In this document: piece by piece, positions 1 to 8,624 of the stretch
Position numbering within the stretch: the stretch's first letter is position 1
Layout of the letters: the number at the start of each line of letters is the position of its first letter
DNA from: Melioribacteraceae bacterium
GTDB taxonomy: Bacteria > Bacteroidota > Ignavibacteria > Ignavibacteriales > Melioribacteraceae
Length of the DNA stretch: 64,000 nt
Reading direction: 5' to 3'
Assembly: GCA_021740785.1 (NCBI GenBank)
Contig: JAIOZI010000013.1
Location: 26,917 to 90,916 of the forward strand
The notes under the pieces: model-generated
What the model saw: only the letters and a program-made list of their open reading frames with translations
Databases searched by the model: none
Told to the model about the DNA's origin: nothing
Program-made: the position numbers and the translations under genes

Positions 1-258
1 AAAATTGTTTCTGAAAAAGTTAATGAGATAGTAAAATTCAAAGCTGAAAAATTTCCGGAATTATCAATGGCTGATTTCGCACTCAAATTCTGTCTCAGTA
101 ATAACACGGTTTCAACTGTTATTCCCGGTATTCGTAATATTCATCAGGCTGAAATGAATACCTCAGTTAGTGATGGAAAATATTTTACTAGCGATGAATT
201 AAAGGAATTATCAAAATTTGCTTGGCGAAAAGATTTTTGGAATGAAGAAGTAAGTTAA
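1..258 (+). CDS. Aldo/keto reductase, C-terminal part (5' end outside window)
   Basis: The frame is open from base 1 and ends at a TAA at 256-258, so about 85 C-terminal residues are visible and the start lies upstream. The segment SMADFALKFCL, then STVIPGIRNIHQAEMN, matches the last strand and helix of the aldo/keto reductase TIM barrel. In this family the IPG(I/A)xxxxQ stretch contacts the 2'-phosphate end of NADPH. The tail YFTSDELKELSKF is also typical. The internal ATG at 67 is not a credible start, because it would remove part of the barrel. The catalytic tetrad is outside the window, so activity and substrate cannot be judged. The enzyme probably reduces a sugar or sugar-derived aldehyde or ketone, like the two complete aldo/keto reductases further on. 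Confidence 0.85.
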   Translation, partial: KIVSEKVNEIVKFKAEKFPELSMADFALKFCLSNNTVSTVIPGIRNIHQAEMNTSVSDGKYFTSDELKELSKFAWRKDFWNEEVS

Positions 259-289
259 ACAAGATCTATTGTTTCAGTAAGAAGATTAT

Positions 290-391
290 CATTCCGAAGG
301 AGTCGTTTTGTAACGGCTGAGGAATCTAAATTTACAGTTTGAAAATACTTTAAGAAAAGATTCTTCTCTTTATTTCGTTTCGCTCGGAATG
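290..391. repeat. Imperfect inverted-repeat intergenic element (family 1, copy 1)
   Basis: Outer arms CATTCCGA (290-297) and TCGGAATG (384-391) are exact inverse complements. Inside them GAGGAATCT faces AGATTCTTC. The layout recurs at 11586-11693, where GAAGAATCTCA faces TGAGATTCTTC. It resembles the REP/MITE-like hairpins common between genes in this superphylum. The element fills most of the 192-bp gap before the lipoprotein glycosidase. Confidence 0.6.
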
Positions 392-450
392 GCAAATTTT
401 AAGGCAATTACTGATTATAAGTTTCAATCAAATACAAAACGGAGAAGACA

Positions 451-1908
451 ATGAAAAAAATACTTTTAATCATTTTAACCGGCATACTTCTTTTCGGATG
501 CGGACAAAATGAAGAAGAAGGGATTCAGGATAAGCTGATGTATGACAAATTATTGACTAAGAATAACTCGGAATATTATCAAATGCCATTGGGACTTTGT
601 GAAGATTGGCCTGAAGAATCAACTACCAGAGATATTTACGTTAATGATTTTAAATTGCTGCAAAGGTCGGGTATCAAATATCTCAGAATTTCATTTGGCT
701 GGGATGCAATTGAAAATGAGAAGGATAAGTACGACTGGCTTTTCTGGGATGATTTCGTAAAAACCGGTGTTGAAGAATATGGTATTACAATGGTTCCTTA
801 TATCTGCTATACTCCTGCTTGGAATTCACCCGAACCTGTCGATTCAGCTTACTACTGGAATAATCCTCCGATTGATATGGAAGAGTTCGGTGAATTTATG
901 TTTGATCTTGTTACTCGTTATAAGGATTACATTAAAACTTGGGAAATATGGAATGAGCCTGATATATCAATATATTGGCGCACACAGGATGTTGCTCAAT
1001 TTGCAGAGTTTCATAAGATTGGAGCCAAAGCAGTAAGAAAAGCCGATCCTGAAGCAAAAATTGTTTTGGGCGGAATTGCATATCGACCCGAGTGGATTGA
1101 ATCACTCTTTAAAGATCACGGTGTTAGTGAATACACTGATATAGTTAATTGTCACAATTATTTTGAAACGTGGCATCACAATCCGGTTGAAGAGATTGCT
1201 GATTATATTAATGATGTATATAATGTAGTTAATGAATACGGAAACGGACAGCCAATTTGGATGGCGGAGGTCGGGTATAGTACATTCAAACAGGGCTCGA
1301 TGGTTTCGACTTCGTATACTGCTTATTATAACTATGAACATACGCCTGAATATCAAGCTGTAGATTTAGCAAAGAGAGTTGCGTTAGTAAGATCCACCGG
1401 AAAAATAGACGCAATGGCGTGGTATGAAATTAAAGATCTTCCCCCGAGTGATGAAGTAATCGGAGATATTTATAACAACAAACATCTTGGCATTGCATAT
1501 GCCGATCATTCACCAAAACCAGCCAACAAAGCATTGATGTTCGTGAATGAATTGTTGATGGCGCCTGCTAAAAGTATCGGAGATAAAGTCGTATCTGATG
1601 CAATAGAAGGAACGGATAGCCGGTTTGTTGCATTCGAAAGAGAAAACGGCGATGTATTGTTATTTGCATGGCTTCAAACAGTTCAGTACGATAAAAGAAG
1701 CGATGACGATACCGGTGAAGTAAAGGATGAAAGAATTGAGACGGTGAGCTTCACTGTACCTGCATCATTAAACGGAAAAGCAACACTTTACAATGAACTT
1801 GGTGAAGGCGCAGAGTTTATGACTGTTGAAAAATCTAACAGCCAAACAATTGTGAAAGATGTTACCCTTGAAGGCGGGAAGATAGCTGTAATTGAAATTA
1901 AAAAATAA
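451..1908 (+). CDS. Lipoprotein clan GH-A glycoside hydrolase (GH39-like)
   Basis: A 485-residue secreted glycosidase. The N-terminus is a lipoprotein signal peptide (lysines, hydrophobic run, LLFGC lipobox with Cys17), so it is probably anchored in a membrane facing the periplasm or outside. The TIM barrel spans roughly residues 45-370. The motif TWEIWNEPD carries the predicted acid/base Glu169, and IWMAEVGYS carries the predicted nucleophile Glu273; this arrangement defines clan GH-A. The WNEPD context and overall length recall GH39 (xylosidases, iduronidases) or GH5-like enzymes. Residues 370-485 look like the beta-sandwich that often follows such barrels. The start is supported by CGGAG upstream. 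Substrate is not determinable; a xylan or related hemicellulose fits the neighbourhood. Confidence 0.75.
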   Translation: MKKILLIILTGILLFGCGQNEEEGIQDKLMYDKLLTKNNSEYYQMPLGLCEDWPEESTTRDIYVNDFKLLQRSGIKYLRISFGWDAIENEKDKYDWLFWDDFVKTGVEEYGITMVPYICYTPAWNSPEPVDSAYYWNNPPIDMEEFGEFMFDLVTRYKDYIKTWEIWNEPDISIYWRTQDVAQFAEFHKIGAKAVRKADPEAKIVLGGIAYRPEWIESLFKDHGVSEYTDIVNCHNYFETWHHNPVEEIADYINDVYNVVNEYGNGQPIWMAEVGYSTFKQGSMVSTSYTAYYNYEHTPEYQAVDLAKRVALVRSTGKIDAMAWYEIKDLPPSDEVIGDIYNNKHLGIAYADHSPKPANKALMFVNELLMAPAKSIGDKVVSDAIEGTDSRFVAFERENGDVLLFAWLQTVQYDKRSDDDTGEVKDERIETVSFTVPASLNGKATLYNELGEGAEFMTVEKSNSQTIVKDVTLEGGKIAVIEIKK

Positions 1909-2020
1909 ATTATGAATAGAACGCAGATGATGCAGAAAAAGCAAATTGCCGCTGAATTTAAATCTGATTAATAAGCGTCATCTGTGTTCTATTGTTTTTA
2001 TTAACGAAGCGAAAATTAAT

Positions 2021-2497
2021 ATGATTACAATAAACACAAAGCAAATAACCGAAGACAACTTTAAAAAATTCGGGAGAGTGGTAAAATCGCCAAAAGGTGA
2101 ACCAACTGCACAAGCGAATGATTTCAAATTTTGGTCGGATATTACTGACTATGAAATTGACGGCACAACAGAAATTGGGATTTGCACAGTGTACAAGCAG
2201 CCGAAAAATATCATTAACGGAATGGAGCGGCATTTACTTACACCCGAAATATTAATCCCGATCGATGCGCCGTTTGTTCTTCCCTTGCTGAAGGAGGGCG
2301 ACAGCGGGGAAAATGCTGAGGCATTCCAAGTTGATATAGGCGAAGTTGTTATTATAGATAATTCAGTTTGGCACGGTGCATGTCTCCCGGTTGAGAAAAT
2401 TGAAGCATCTTATTTCGTGATATTCAAAAAAGGAACTCCGCAGGACGATGTTTACAAAAAGCAAATAGAAGAATTCGAAATTCATTTTGAGATATAA
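2021..2497 (+). CDS. Ureidoglycolate lyase-like cupin protein
   Basis: A 158-residue protein of the ureidoglycolate lyase (AllA, PF04115-like) fold, judged from TEDNFKKFGRVV at the N-terminus, the central FxLPL segment and DIGEVVIIDNSVWHGACLPV near the C-terminus, which carries the conserved W-H-G. The open frame extends to 1946, but ATG 2021 begins the family's usual N-terminus and is preferred. No purine or allantoin catabolic genes are near. The next gene, a TIM-barrel glycosidase-like protein, begins 2 bp downstream, so this member probably acts on a sugar-derived hydroxy acid or is a sugar-binding cupin rather than degrading ureidoglycolate. That reassignment is inferred from context alone. 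Confidence 0.7.
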   Translation: MITINTKQITEDNFKKFGRVVKSPKGEPTAQANDFKFWSDITDYEIDGTTEIGICTVYKQPKNIINGMERHLLTPEILIPIDAPFVLPLLKEGDSGENAEAFQVDIGEVVIIDNSVWHGACLPVEKIEASYFVIFKKGTPQDDVYKKQIEEFEIHFEI

Positions 2498-2499
2498 AT

Positions 2500-4176
2500 A
2501 TGGATAATTTGGCAGCTCAAATTCAATCTGATTCATTACGAATCGATTTTGCAGAAGACTTATCAATTGATGGTCTTTTTGTTTTCCCAAAAGGCACAAA
2601 GGTTTGTGCGAATGGAAAGCAGAAAATAATAATCCGGACGCACAATGCAGTATCCGATCCGGTCGTACTCGAAAAGATCACTTCTTCCGAAATTACTAAC
2701 GATACTGTTACAATTCAATTCGATGATAATAATCACTATTCCGCAAAAATATTTTTTAGTAAAAGTAACCGCGGAGTAAAAGTATTAATCAGAATCAATT
2801 CTGCAAAACCAATTTGGCTGGTTGAATGGGAACTAAGTGGTCTTGTACTTGATGAGGTTTTAGTACCCGCTCTTGGAGGTCAGTCTATTAGTAATAATAT
2901 GCCGGCTGGTAAGACTCTCTCATATAAATATCCCTTCTGGTGGAATTCGCAATTTGTTGTTGGTAAAATTAATGATGGAGGGATAGTTATCCGCTCCGAG
3001 GATAAATCAAACGACTTAAAATTGCTGAGGATTAAAAGAGAGGAAGATAGTTTCGCTGTTACATACGGATTTGAAGCCCCGGCGCCGTTAACATCAAATA
3101 AATTGGAAGGTGAATTCATTATTGAAGGATTTGAGGGTGATTGGAAAAATGGTGTTGATCTTCATAAAAGATGGATGCAAGAAAATTTTAACCTGGTGAA
3201 TTATAAAAGTCATCCGCATTATCCTGAATGGATGGAAAATATTAATATCATACTCGAGCTTTGGGGCGCCCGCAAAGGGCAGAAAGCTCATCACACTTTT
3301 GAACAAATGATTGAACGAATTAAGAAATGGAAGGAATTTCACAACCCGGAAGAAACACTTCTCTACTTACCCGGTTTCGCTCAAAATGGTGTTGATTCGA
3401 ATGCTCCGAATTATGACCCAAGCGAGCAATGCGGCGGTCCGGAAAAATTTAAAGACCTTATTGATACCGCACATGAACTCGGTTACAAAATCATGATTCA
3501 CACTAATATTTTGGCAATGACATTCGTGCATCCACTATATGAGGAGTTTAAGAAATACACTACTATTGATCCATGGGGGAGAGAACTGACATGGGGTCAT
3601 GATATAGATGGTGACTGGCTTCCCGAACCGTTTTTTGCATATATGAATCCCGGCTATAAAGAATGGGGCGACTTGATGACTAAAACTCTCGGCGATCTGA
3701 TAACCAAGTACAATCTCGATGCTGTTTTTATTGATCAAACCCTGCTTGCTTTTAACAATAGCAAGGGCCCTAATTTTATTCAGGGTATGCATGATCATAT
3801 TAAAAGGCTGCAGGAATCAAATCCAAACATTTTGTTTGCCGGCGAAGGTATTAACGAAAGAGTTCTGCCAAGACTGCCGGTTGTACAGATTCACGGGATT
3901 GACAGTATTGCCGAGGTTCACGGGATGGATGACAGAGTACAGTGGCGGACGGTGCATCCAATATCTTCTTATTTGTTTGGGGATTTTACAAAATTTACGG
4001 CGCATCTTTTAACCAAACATCCATCAGATCCGATATTTAAGCTGCAAGAAGAATCATATGCAAAATTAAATGTTATTCCCTCATTGAGTCTTTACGGTTA
4101 TGATCAGGAAATGGATACTCCCGAAACTTATAAGATGATTGATCGGGCGAAGAAGTTAAACGAGGAAAAATTATGA
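2500..4176 (+). CDS. DUF6259-like / glycoside hydrolase-like TIM-barrel protein
   Basis: A 558-residue cytoplasmic protein with no signal peptide. Residues 1-225 look like an N-terminal beta-sandwich of the kind that precedes GH31/GH36-type barrels. Residues 235-545 form a probable TIM barrel containing WMENINIILELWG, LLYLPGF, GYKIMIHTN and YNLDAVFIDQ. The Asp pair 407/412 in the last motif lies where GH-D-clan and DUF6259 proteins carry the strand-4 catalytic Asp, and GEGINE about 40 residues later could supply a second carboxylate. Translation is coupled to the gene before it (2-bp gap) and the gene after it (4-bp ATGA overlap). It probably processes an imported oligosaccharide. The DUF6259 link is from recalled motifs and not certain. 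Confidence 0.55.
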   Translation: MDNLAAQIQSDSLRIDFAEDLSIDGLFVFPKGTKVCANGKQKIIIRTHNAVSDPVVLEKITSSEITNDTVTIQFDDNNHYSAKIFFSKSNRGVKVLIRINSAKPIWLVEWELSGLVLDEVLVPALGGQSISNNMPAGKTLSYKYPFWWNSQFVVGKINDGGIVIRSEDKSNDLKLLRIKREEDSFAVTYGFEAPAPLTSNKLEGEFIIEGFEGDWKNGVDLHKRWMQENFNLVNYKSHPHYPEWMENINIILELWGARKGQKAHHTFEQMIERIKKWKEFHNPEETLLYLPGFAQNGVDSNAPNYDPSEQCGGPEKFKDLIDTAHELGYKIMIHTNILAMTFVHPLYEEFKKYTTIDPWGRELTWGHDIDGDWLPEPFFAYMNPGYKEWGDLMTKTLGDLITKYNLDAVFIDQTLLAFNNSKGPNFIQGMHDHIKRLQESNPNILFAGEGINERVLPRLPVVQIHGIDSIAEVHGMDDRVQWRTVHPISSYLFGDFTKFTAHLLTKHPSDPIFKLQEESYAKLNVIPSLSLYGYDQEMDTPETYKMIDRAKKLNEEKL

Positions 4177-5333
4177 AGAGAATAAAAACTGCTGTTATCG
4201 GCTCAGGGTTTATGGGCTCGGCGCATGTAGAAGCACTTCAAAGAATCGGCGGTGTTGAAGTTGCAGCAATTTCTTCAAATGATGTTGATGCTGCGAATGA
4301 AATTCAAGATCGCTTTTCGATTGAAAAATTTTATGAAGATTGGCATGATGTGATGAAGGACGAAGAAATTGAAGTTGTTCATAATTGCACGCCGAACTTT
4401 CTTCATTTCGAAATTAACAAAGCCGCTATTAATTCCGGAAAACATATTCTATCAGAAAAACCATTGACGATGACATCACTCGAATCTGAAGAATTGTTGA
4501 GCTTGCTGAAATCAAATAATGTAGTTAACGGAATTAATTTTAATTACAGATTCTATCCGTTGATTCAGAATGCAAGAGTTGAAGTAGAGAAGGGGAATCT
4601 TGGTGAAATATTTTTAGTGCATGGAAATTATTTACAGGACTGGCTGTTCTTTGATACAGATTATAACTGGCGATTGGAAACCGAACAGAGCGGGTATTCA
4701 CGGGCAATTGCGGATATCGGCTCACATTGGTGTGATATGGCTCAGTTTGTTACGGGTCAAAAAATAAAACGTGTCTTTGCAAACTTGGTTACAATTCATC
4801 AAAAGAGAAAAAAACCGGTAGTAAATGTCGCAACTTTTAAAGGTAAGGAGGAGTCCGGTTCTATTGATTACAATGAAATTACTGTAAATACAGAAGATGC
4901 CGGATCAGTGTTGATTGAATTCGAAAGCGGAACGCATGGCGTATTTACAGTTTCACAGGTTAGCGCCGGAAGAAAAAATCATTTCAGTTTTGAAATTGAC
5001 GGGAGCAAGAAGGCTGTTTCGTGGAATCAGGAAAGACCAAACGAAATGTGGATCGGTTACCGTGAAAAGCCAAATGAGATAATTATTAAAGACCCGGCTC
5101 TGATAGATAAATCCGTTCGCAAATATGCTCATTATCCCGGTGGACATCCCGAAGGTTACCCGGATGGACCCAAAAACTTGTTTAACAATTTTTATCAATT
5201 CATTCGTGATGGAAAAGATCCGCAAAAAGATCAAACTGATTTCCCAACGTTTGCCGATGGGCATATTGAAAATAAAATTGTTGAAGCAATTTTAAAGAGC
5301 AATAAAGAACAAAAGTGGGTTGAGGTTGATTGA
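4173..5333 (+). CDS. Gfo/Idh/MocA family NAD(P)-dependent oxidoreductase
   Basis: A 386-residue sugar oxidoreductase. The N-terminal Rossmann motif is VIGSGFMGSAH (residues 8-18). The family's SEKPLTMT motif supplies the catalytic Lys, and the DIGSHWCDMAQF motif (D-x-G-x-H-x-x-D) supplies the proposed catalytic His. A C-terminal alpha/beta domain binds substrate. Members oxidise or reduce a ring hydroxyl of sugars or inositols, including glycoside-3-oxidation to 3-keto glycosides. The start overlaps the previous stop by 4 bases (ATGA), indicating translational coupling. A palindromic repeat follows the stop, then the sugar isomerase gene, a pairing often seen in 3-keto-sugar pathways. Confidence 0.9.
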   Translation: MKRIKTAVIGSGFMGSAHVEALQRIGGVEVAAISSNDVDAANEIQDRFSIEKFYEDWHDVMKDEEIEVVHNCTPNFLHFEINKAAINSGKHILSEKPLTMTSLESEELLSLLKSNNVVNGINFNYRFYPLIQNARVEVEKGNLGEIFLVHGNYLQDWLFFDTDYNWRLETEQSGYSRAIADIGSHWCDMAQFVTGQKIKRVFANLVTIHQKRKKPVVNVATFKGKEESGSIDYNEITVNTEDAGSVLIEFESGTHGVFTVSQVSAGRKNHFSFEIDGSKKAVSWNQERPNEMWIGYREKPNEIIIKDPALIDKSVRKYAHYPGGHPEGYPDGPKNLFNNFYQFIRDGKDPQKDQTDFPTFADGHIENKIVEAILKSNKEQKWVEVD

Positions 5334-5349
5334 TTAGATTGTTCATTTG

Positions 5350-5481
5350 CCGTCTGATTCAGAGCTTGTGTGAAAATTGTAGAGCGAAATTTATTTCGCT
5401 CTAGGATGTTGTTTAAATGTGCTAAATTCATAATTAGCGAGATGAATCTCGGCGTCAGACGGGCTCTACAATTTTCACACA
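5350..5481. repeat. Long palindromic intergenic element (family 2, copy A)
   Basis: Nested inverted repeats. CCGTCTGA (5350-5357) faces TCAGACGG (5455-5462), and the 18-base arm GTGTGAAAATTGTAGAGC (5368-5385) has an exact inverse complement at 5463-5480. The interior holds two smaller palindromes, GAGCGAAATTTATTTCGCTC and GCGAGATGAATCTCG. The element at 15132-15243 has the same parts in the opposite order, so the two are inverted copies. It separates two otherwise tightly packed gene groups and could form a strong RNA hairpin. Confidence 0.75.
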
Positions 5482-5541
5482 GACTCTAAAACCGAAGGCA
5501 AGTAGTGAAATAGAAATTGTAAATAATAAACGGAGTTCAAA

Positions 5542-6468
5542 ATGAAATTAGGTTACATAACTGCATGCTTTCCACAGTTGAGTTTAGAAGAAATGGTTAA
5601 GTGGTCGGCTTCGGCAGGATTTAATACCTTGGAACTGGCTGCATGGCCGGTCGAAAGCGAAAGAGACTATCAAGCGAGACAGATTGATGCGGCAAACTTT
5701 AATAAGGATGAAGCTGAGCGTGTTAAAAATTTATTCGCCGAACATAACATGGAAATTTCAGCAATGGCATTCTATGAAAACAATCTTCATCCCGATATAG
5801 AGAAGAGGAGTTATTTCATCAATCATTTGAAAAGAGTTATTGATACAGCCGAGATGCTGGATGTGGAATTAGTTGGAACATTTGTTGGGAGCAGACCCGA
5901 TAAATCTCCTGCCGAAAACATTTTTGAAATCGGGGATGTCTTTCGAGATATTATGAAATATGCTGAAGATAAAGGCAGAAAGATTATGATTGAAAACTGC
6001 CCCATGGAGAATTGGGTAAAGTTCGGGATGCCGGGCAATTATGCTTATTCACCGGAGCTTTGGGATGCGTTGTTCAATGAAATTCCCAGTGATAATTTCG
6101 GACTCAATTTCGATCCATCTCATTTATATTGGTTGGGGATTGATCATCTCACGGCGGTAAGGGACTTCAGTTCGAAAATATTTCACGCACATGCAAAGGA
6201 TACGGAAATTTTGGATGATGGACTTTACAGTTATGGAGTTTTCGGTGAACAGGTTGATCCGACACCTTGGAAATCGGGCTGGTGGCGTTACCGTATGCCC
6301 GGATGGGGGGAAATTGATTGGCAGTTGTTTATCTCAACACTTCAAGAAGAAGGTTATGATAGTGTGCTTTCGATAGAACACGAAGACCCAATTTGGGAAG
6401 GGTCGGTTGAAAAAACTAAGAAGGGGTTACAACTGGGACTTAAACATCTATCTCAATTTGTGATATAA
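5542..6468 (+). CDS. Sugar phosphate isomerase/epimerase (AP endonuclease 2 TIM-barrel family)
   Basis: A 308-residue xylose-isomerase-like TIM-barrel protein. Visible family motifs are MKLGYITACFP at strand 1, FNTLELAAWP at strand 2, the metal-ligand region IMIENCPMENW, GLNFDPSHLYW with Asp and His ligands, FHAHAKDTEI with paired His, and LSIEHEDP with the last acidic ligand. Members isomerise or epimerise free or phosphorylated sugars with a divalent metal, and some act as 3-keto-glycoside lyases or isomerases next to Gfo/Idh/MocA enzymes. The start is supported by CGGAG 8 bases upstream. The GH42 gene follows after 17 bp, so it is probably co-transcribed with that enzyme and the MFS carrier. 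Confidence 0.85.
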   Translation: MKLGYITACFPQLSLEEMVKWSASAGFNTLELAAWPVESERDYQARQIDAANFNKDEAERVKNLFAEHNMEISAMAFYENNLHPDIEKRSYFINHLKRVIDTAEMLDVELVGTFVGSRPDKSPAENIFEIGDVFRDIMKYAEDKGRKIMIENCPMENWVKFGMPGNYAYSPELWDALFNEIPSDNFGLNFDPSHLYWLGIDHLTAVRDFSSKIFHAHAKDTEILDDGLYSYGVFGEQVDPTPWKSGWWRYRMPGWGEIDWQLFISTLQEEGYDSVLSIEHEDPIWEGSVEKTKKGLQLGLKHLSQFVI

Positions 6469-6485
6469 AAATTACGGAGTTATTA

Positions 6486-8624
6486 ATGCGAAATCTGTTA
6501 AAAGAAAATTACTTTCCATTCGGTTCACAGTATTATAGAGCACCTTCTCCACATAGAGAGGATTGGGATAGTGATTTAAAAAATATGTGTGAACTCGGAT
6601 TTAATATGGTCAAATATTGGGTTCAGTGGCGGTGGAATAATCCCGGTGAGGATGAATATTATTTTGATGATATCGATGAGTTGATGGATTTGGCACAGAA
6701 ATACAATTTGAAAGTAATGCTGAATACTATTTTTGATGTTGCCCCGGCCTGGATTTACCAAAAATATCCTGATGCTTCAATGATAACACTCGGTGGCAAA
6801 CAAATTGGTCCGCAATCTCAACCGCACAGACAAATCGGAGGATTAGGTTATTGTTTTAATCATGATGGTGTAATTGAACACTTCTATGAATTTTTAAGCG
6901 CTGTTATAGAAAGATACAAAGAACATCCTTCACTTGAAATTTGGAATGTAGGAAGTGAACCTGAATTGACAAGCAGTATGGCTGAAATGCGTGCTTATGC
7001 CGATAATGCAGAAAAGATTGACGATATGTTGTGTTACTGTGATAACTGTAAAAGAAAATTCAGAGGCTGGCTGAGTGAGAAATATCAAAGTATTGATGAA
7101 TTAAATGAATCGTGGAATCGCAATTACAAATCTTTTGAGGAAGCCGAATTACCTAAAACTCGGAACACATTCAATGATATTATTGATTGGAGAATGTTCT
7201 TCGTTCATACGCTTGGAGAAAATGTAAAGAAGAGATTTGAAGTCGCAAAGGGTATAGATGAAGGCAGACATCCGTTAATGTGTCACCACGTATTTATTCA
7301 AGGATTCCCCATCACATCAACTGCGAACGATCCTTGGAATGTTGGTCAATACGGAGATCTTCACGGCTTTACGCAAATGGATGATGCCGCGATGATTGAT
7401 ATATTAAGATCCTGCGCAAAAGATAAACCAGTAATATCGGCAGAGATGCTTATGCTCCCCGGATACACACTGGATCTTCCGAACAGTATAGATGAAAATG
7501 ATATAAAACGTTTCATTTTTAGTGGTGTTGCAGGTAATCAAAAGGGATTTATTTTTTGGCAGTACCGACCGGAGATTCTCGGAAGGGAAGCTCCAACTTG
7601 GGGATTGACAACTTTAGACGGTAAACAGACCGGGTGGTTGAAGTCTTTCGCTGAGATTGGACAGGTTCTTCAAAAAAACAAAGACTTACTTTTTGATGGT
7701 AAACCGGAAAAAGCTGAGGTTGCAATTCTCTATAACCCTGAGAATATGATATTTGCCTGGGCATCAACCGGTAATGAAAAGAATGCCACCGATTCGTTGC
7801 TTGGATATCACAGAGCATTGCACGAATATAATTATAATGTCGATTTTATTCATCCGGTGGAATTTGATAAGGATATCCTTTCTAATTATAAGGTGTTGGT
7901 TGTTCCGTTTCCTTATGTAATTAATAAAGCTATAGCTTCTGCTATTAAAGGATTTGTTGAAAACGGCGGCTTGCTGATCGGGGAAAGTTATTTCGCAGGA
8001 TGGAATGTTGAACATGGACACCATGAAAAAGTTGTGCCCGGTTATGGAATGAATCAAGTGTTCAAAGTTTATCAGGGTGTTGTTGATCCCGCAGATAAAA
8101 CTGATGGTGTCAATATCAAATTAATGGAAAGCTTATCAAAGGTGAATAAAGGAGATATCATAAAAGGAAGATTGTCATTAGAGAGATTAGTTCTAAACGG
8201 GGCAGTTAAGCTTGCTGAATTTGAAGACGGATCACCTGCTGTAACAATCGCTGAATACGGAAAAGGTAAAGCAGCTGCCATCGGTTCATATATCGGGCTG
8301 CCTGTTCATAGAGAGAACAACTTAGGTAATGCAAAATTTATTGCAGGACTCGTTGATACATACGGAAATATTGAAAAAACAAAAGTAGATGGTGTTAACA
8401 GAATACGAGTTGATACTTTATATGATACGAATCAAAACTTAATGCTCATAATTCAGAATAAAGAAAGTGAGCCGGTTAAAACCAAAATAGAAATGAAAAT
8501 TAACATCGAAAGAAATCTTAAAGAACAATTTGGGAAGGGAAACCTATCCTTAAATAAAACTGATACCGGTTGTGAATTTGAAGTTGAGTTGAAAGCTAAA
8601 GAGGTTAAGGTATTCTGTGGTTAA
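6486..8624 (+). CDS. GH42 beta-galactosidase-like glycosidase
   Basis: A 712-residue protein without a signal peptide, so probably cytoplasmic. It shows the GH42 layout: a TIM barrel (about 1-390), a glutamine-amidotransferase-like trimerisation domain (about 400-610, with LVVPFPYVI) and a C-terminal beta domain. The predicted acid/base is Glu158 in WNVGSEPE and the nucleophile is Glu320 in VISAEMLM. Cysteines in GYCFNH and CYCDNCKRKF match the zinc-binding cluster of many GH42 enzymes. The usual N-E of the acid/base motif is S-E here, a departure from the typical WQxDNE, so specificity may not be simple beta-galactoside hydrolysis. GGAG precedes the start. The MFS gene overlaps its end by 8 bp, which couples hydrolysis to uptake. 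Confidence 0.85.
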   Translation: MRNLLKENYFPFGSQYYRAPSPHREDWDSDLKNMCELGFNMVKYWVQWRWNNPGEDEYYFDDIDELMDLAQKYNLKVMLNTIFDVAPAWIYQKYPDASMITLGGKQIGPQSQPHRQIGGLGYCFNHDGVIEHFYEFLSAVIERYKEHPSLEIWNVGSEPELTSSMAEMRAYADNAEKIDDMLCYCDNCKRKFRGWLSEKYQSIDELNESWNRNYKSFEEAELPKTRNTFNDIIDWRMFFVHTLGENVKKRFEVAKGIDEGRHPLMCHHVFIQGFPITSTANDPWNVGQYGDLHGFTQMDDAAMIDILRSCAKDKPVISAEMLMLPGYTLDLPNSIDENDIKRFIFSGVAGNQKGFIFWQYRPEILGREAPTWGLTTLDGKQTGWLKSFAEIGQVLQKNKDLLFDGKPEKAEVAILYNPENMIFAWASTGNEKNATDSLLGYHRALHEYNYNVDFIHPVEFDKDILSNYKVLVVPFPYVINKAIASAIKGFVENGGLLIGESYFAGWNVEHGHHEKVVPGYGMNQVFKVYQGVVDPADKTDGVNIKLMESLSKVNKGDIIKGRLSLERLVLNGAVKLAEFEDGSPAVTIAEYGKGKAAAIGSYIGLPVHRENNLGNAKFIAGLVDTYGNIEKTKVDGVNRIRVDTLYDTNQNLMLIIQNKESEPVKTKIEMKINIERNLKEQFGKGNLSLNKTDTGCEFEVELKAKEVKVFCG

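Noticed and set aside
767..1356. Frames on either strand inside the lipoprotein glycosidase (767-1036 and 1102-1356)
   Set aside because: They are shadows of a gene with clear catalytic motifs in another frame.
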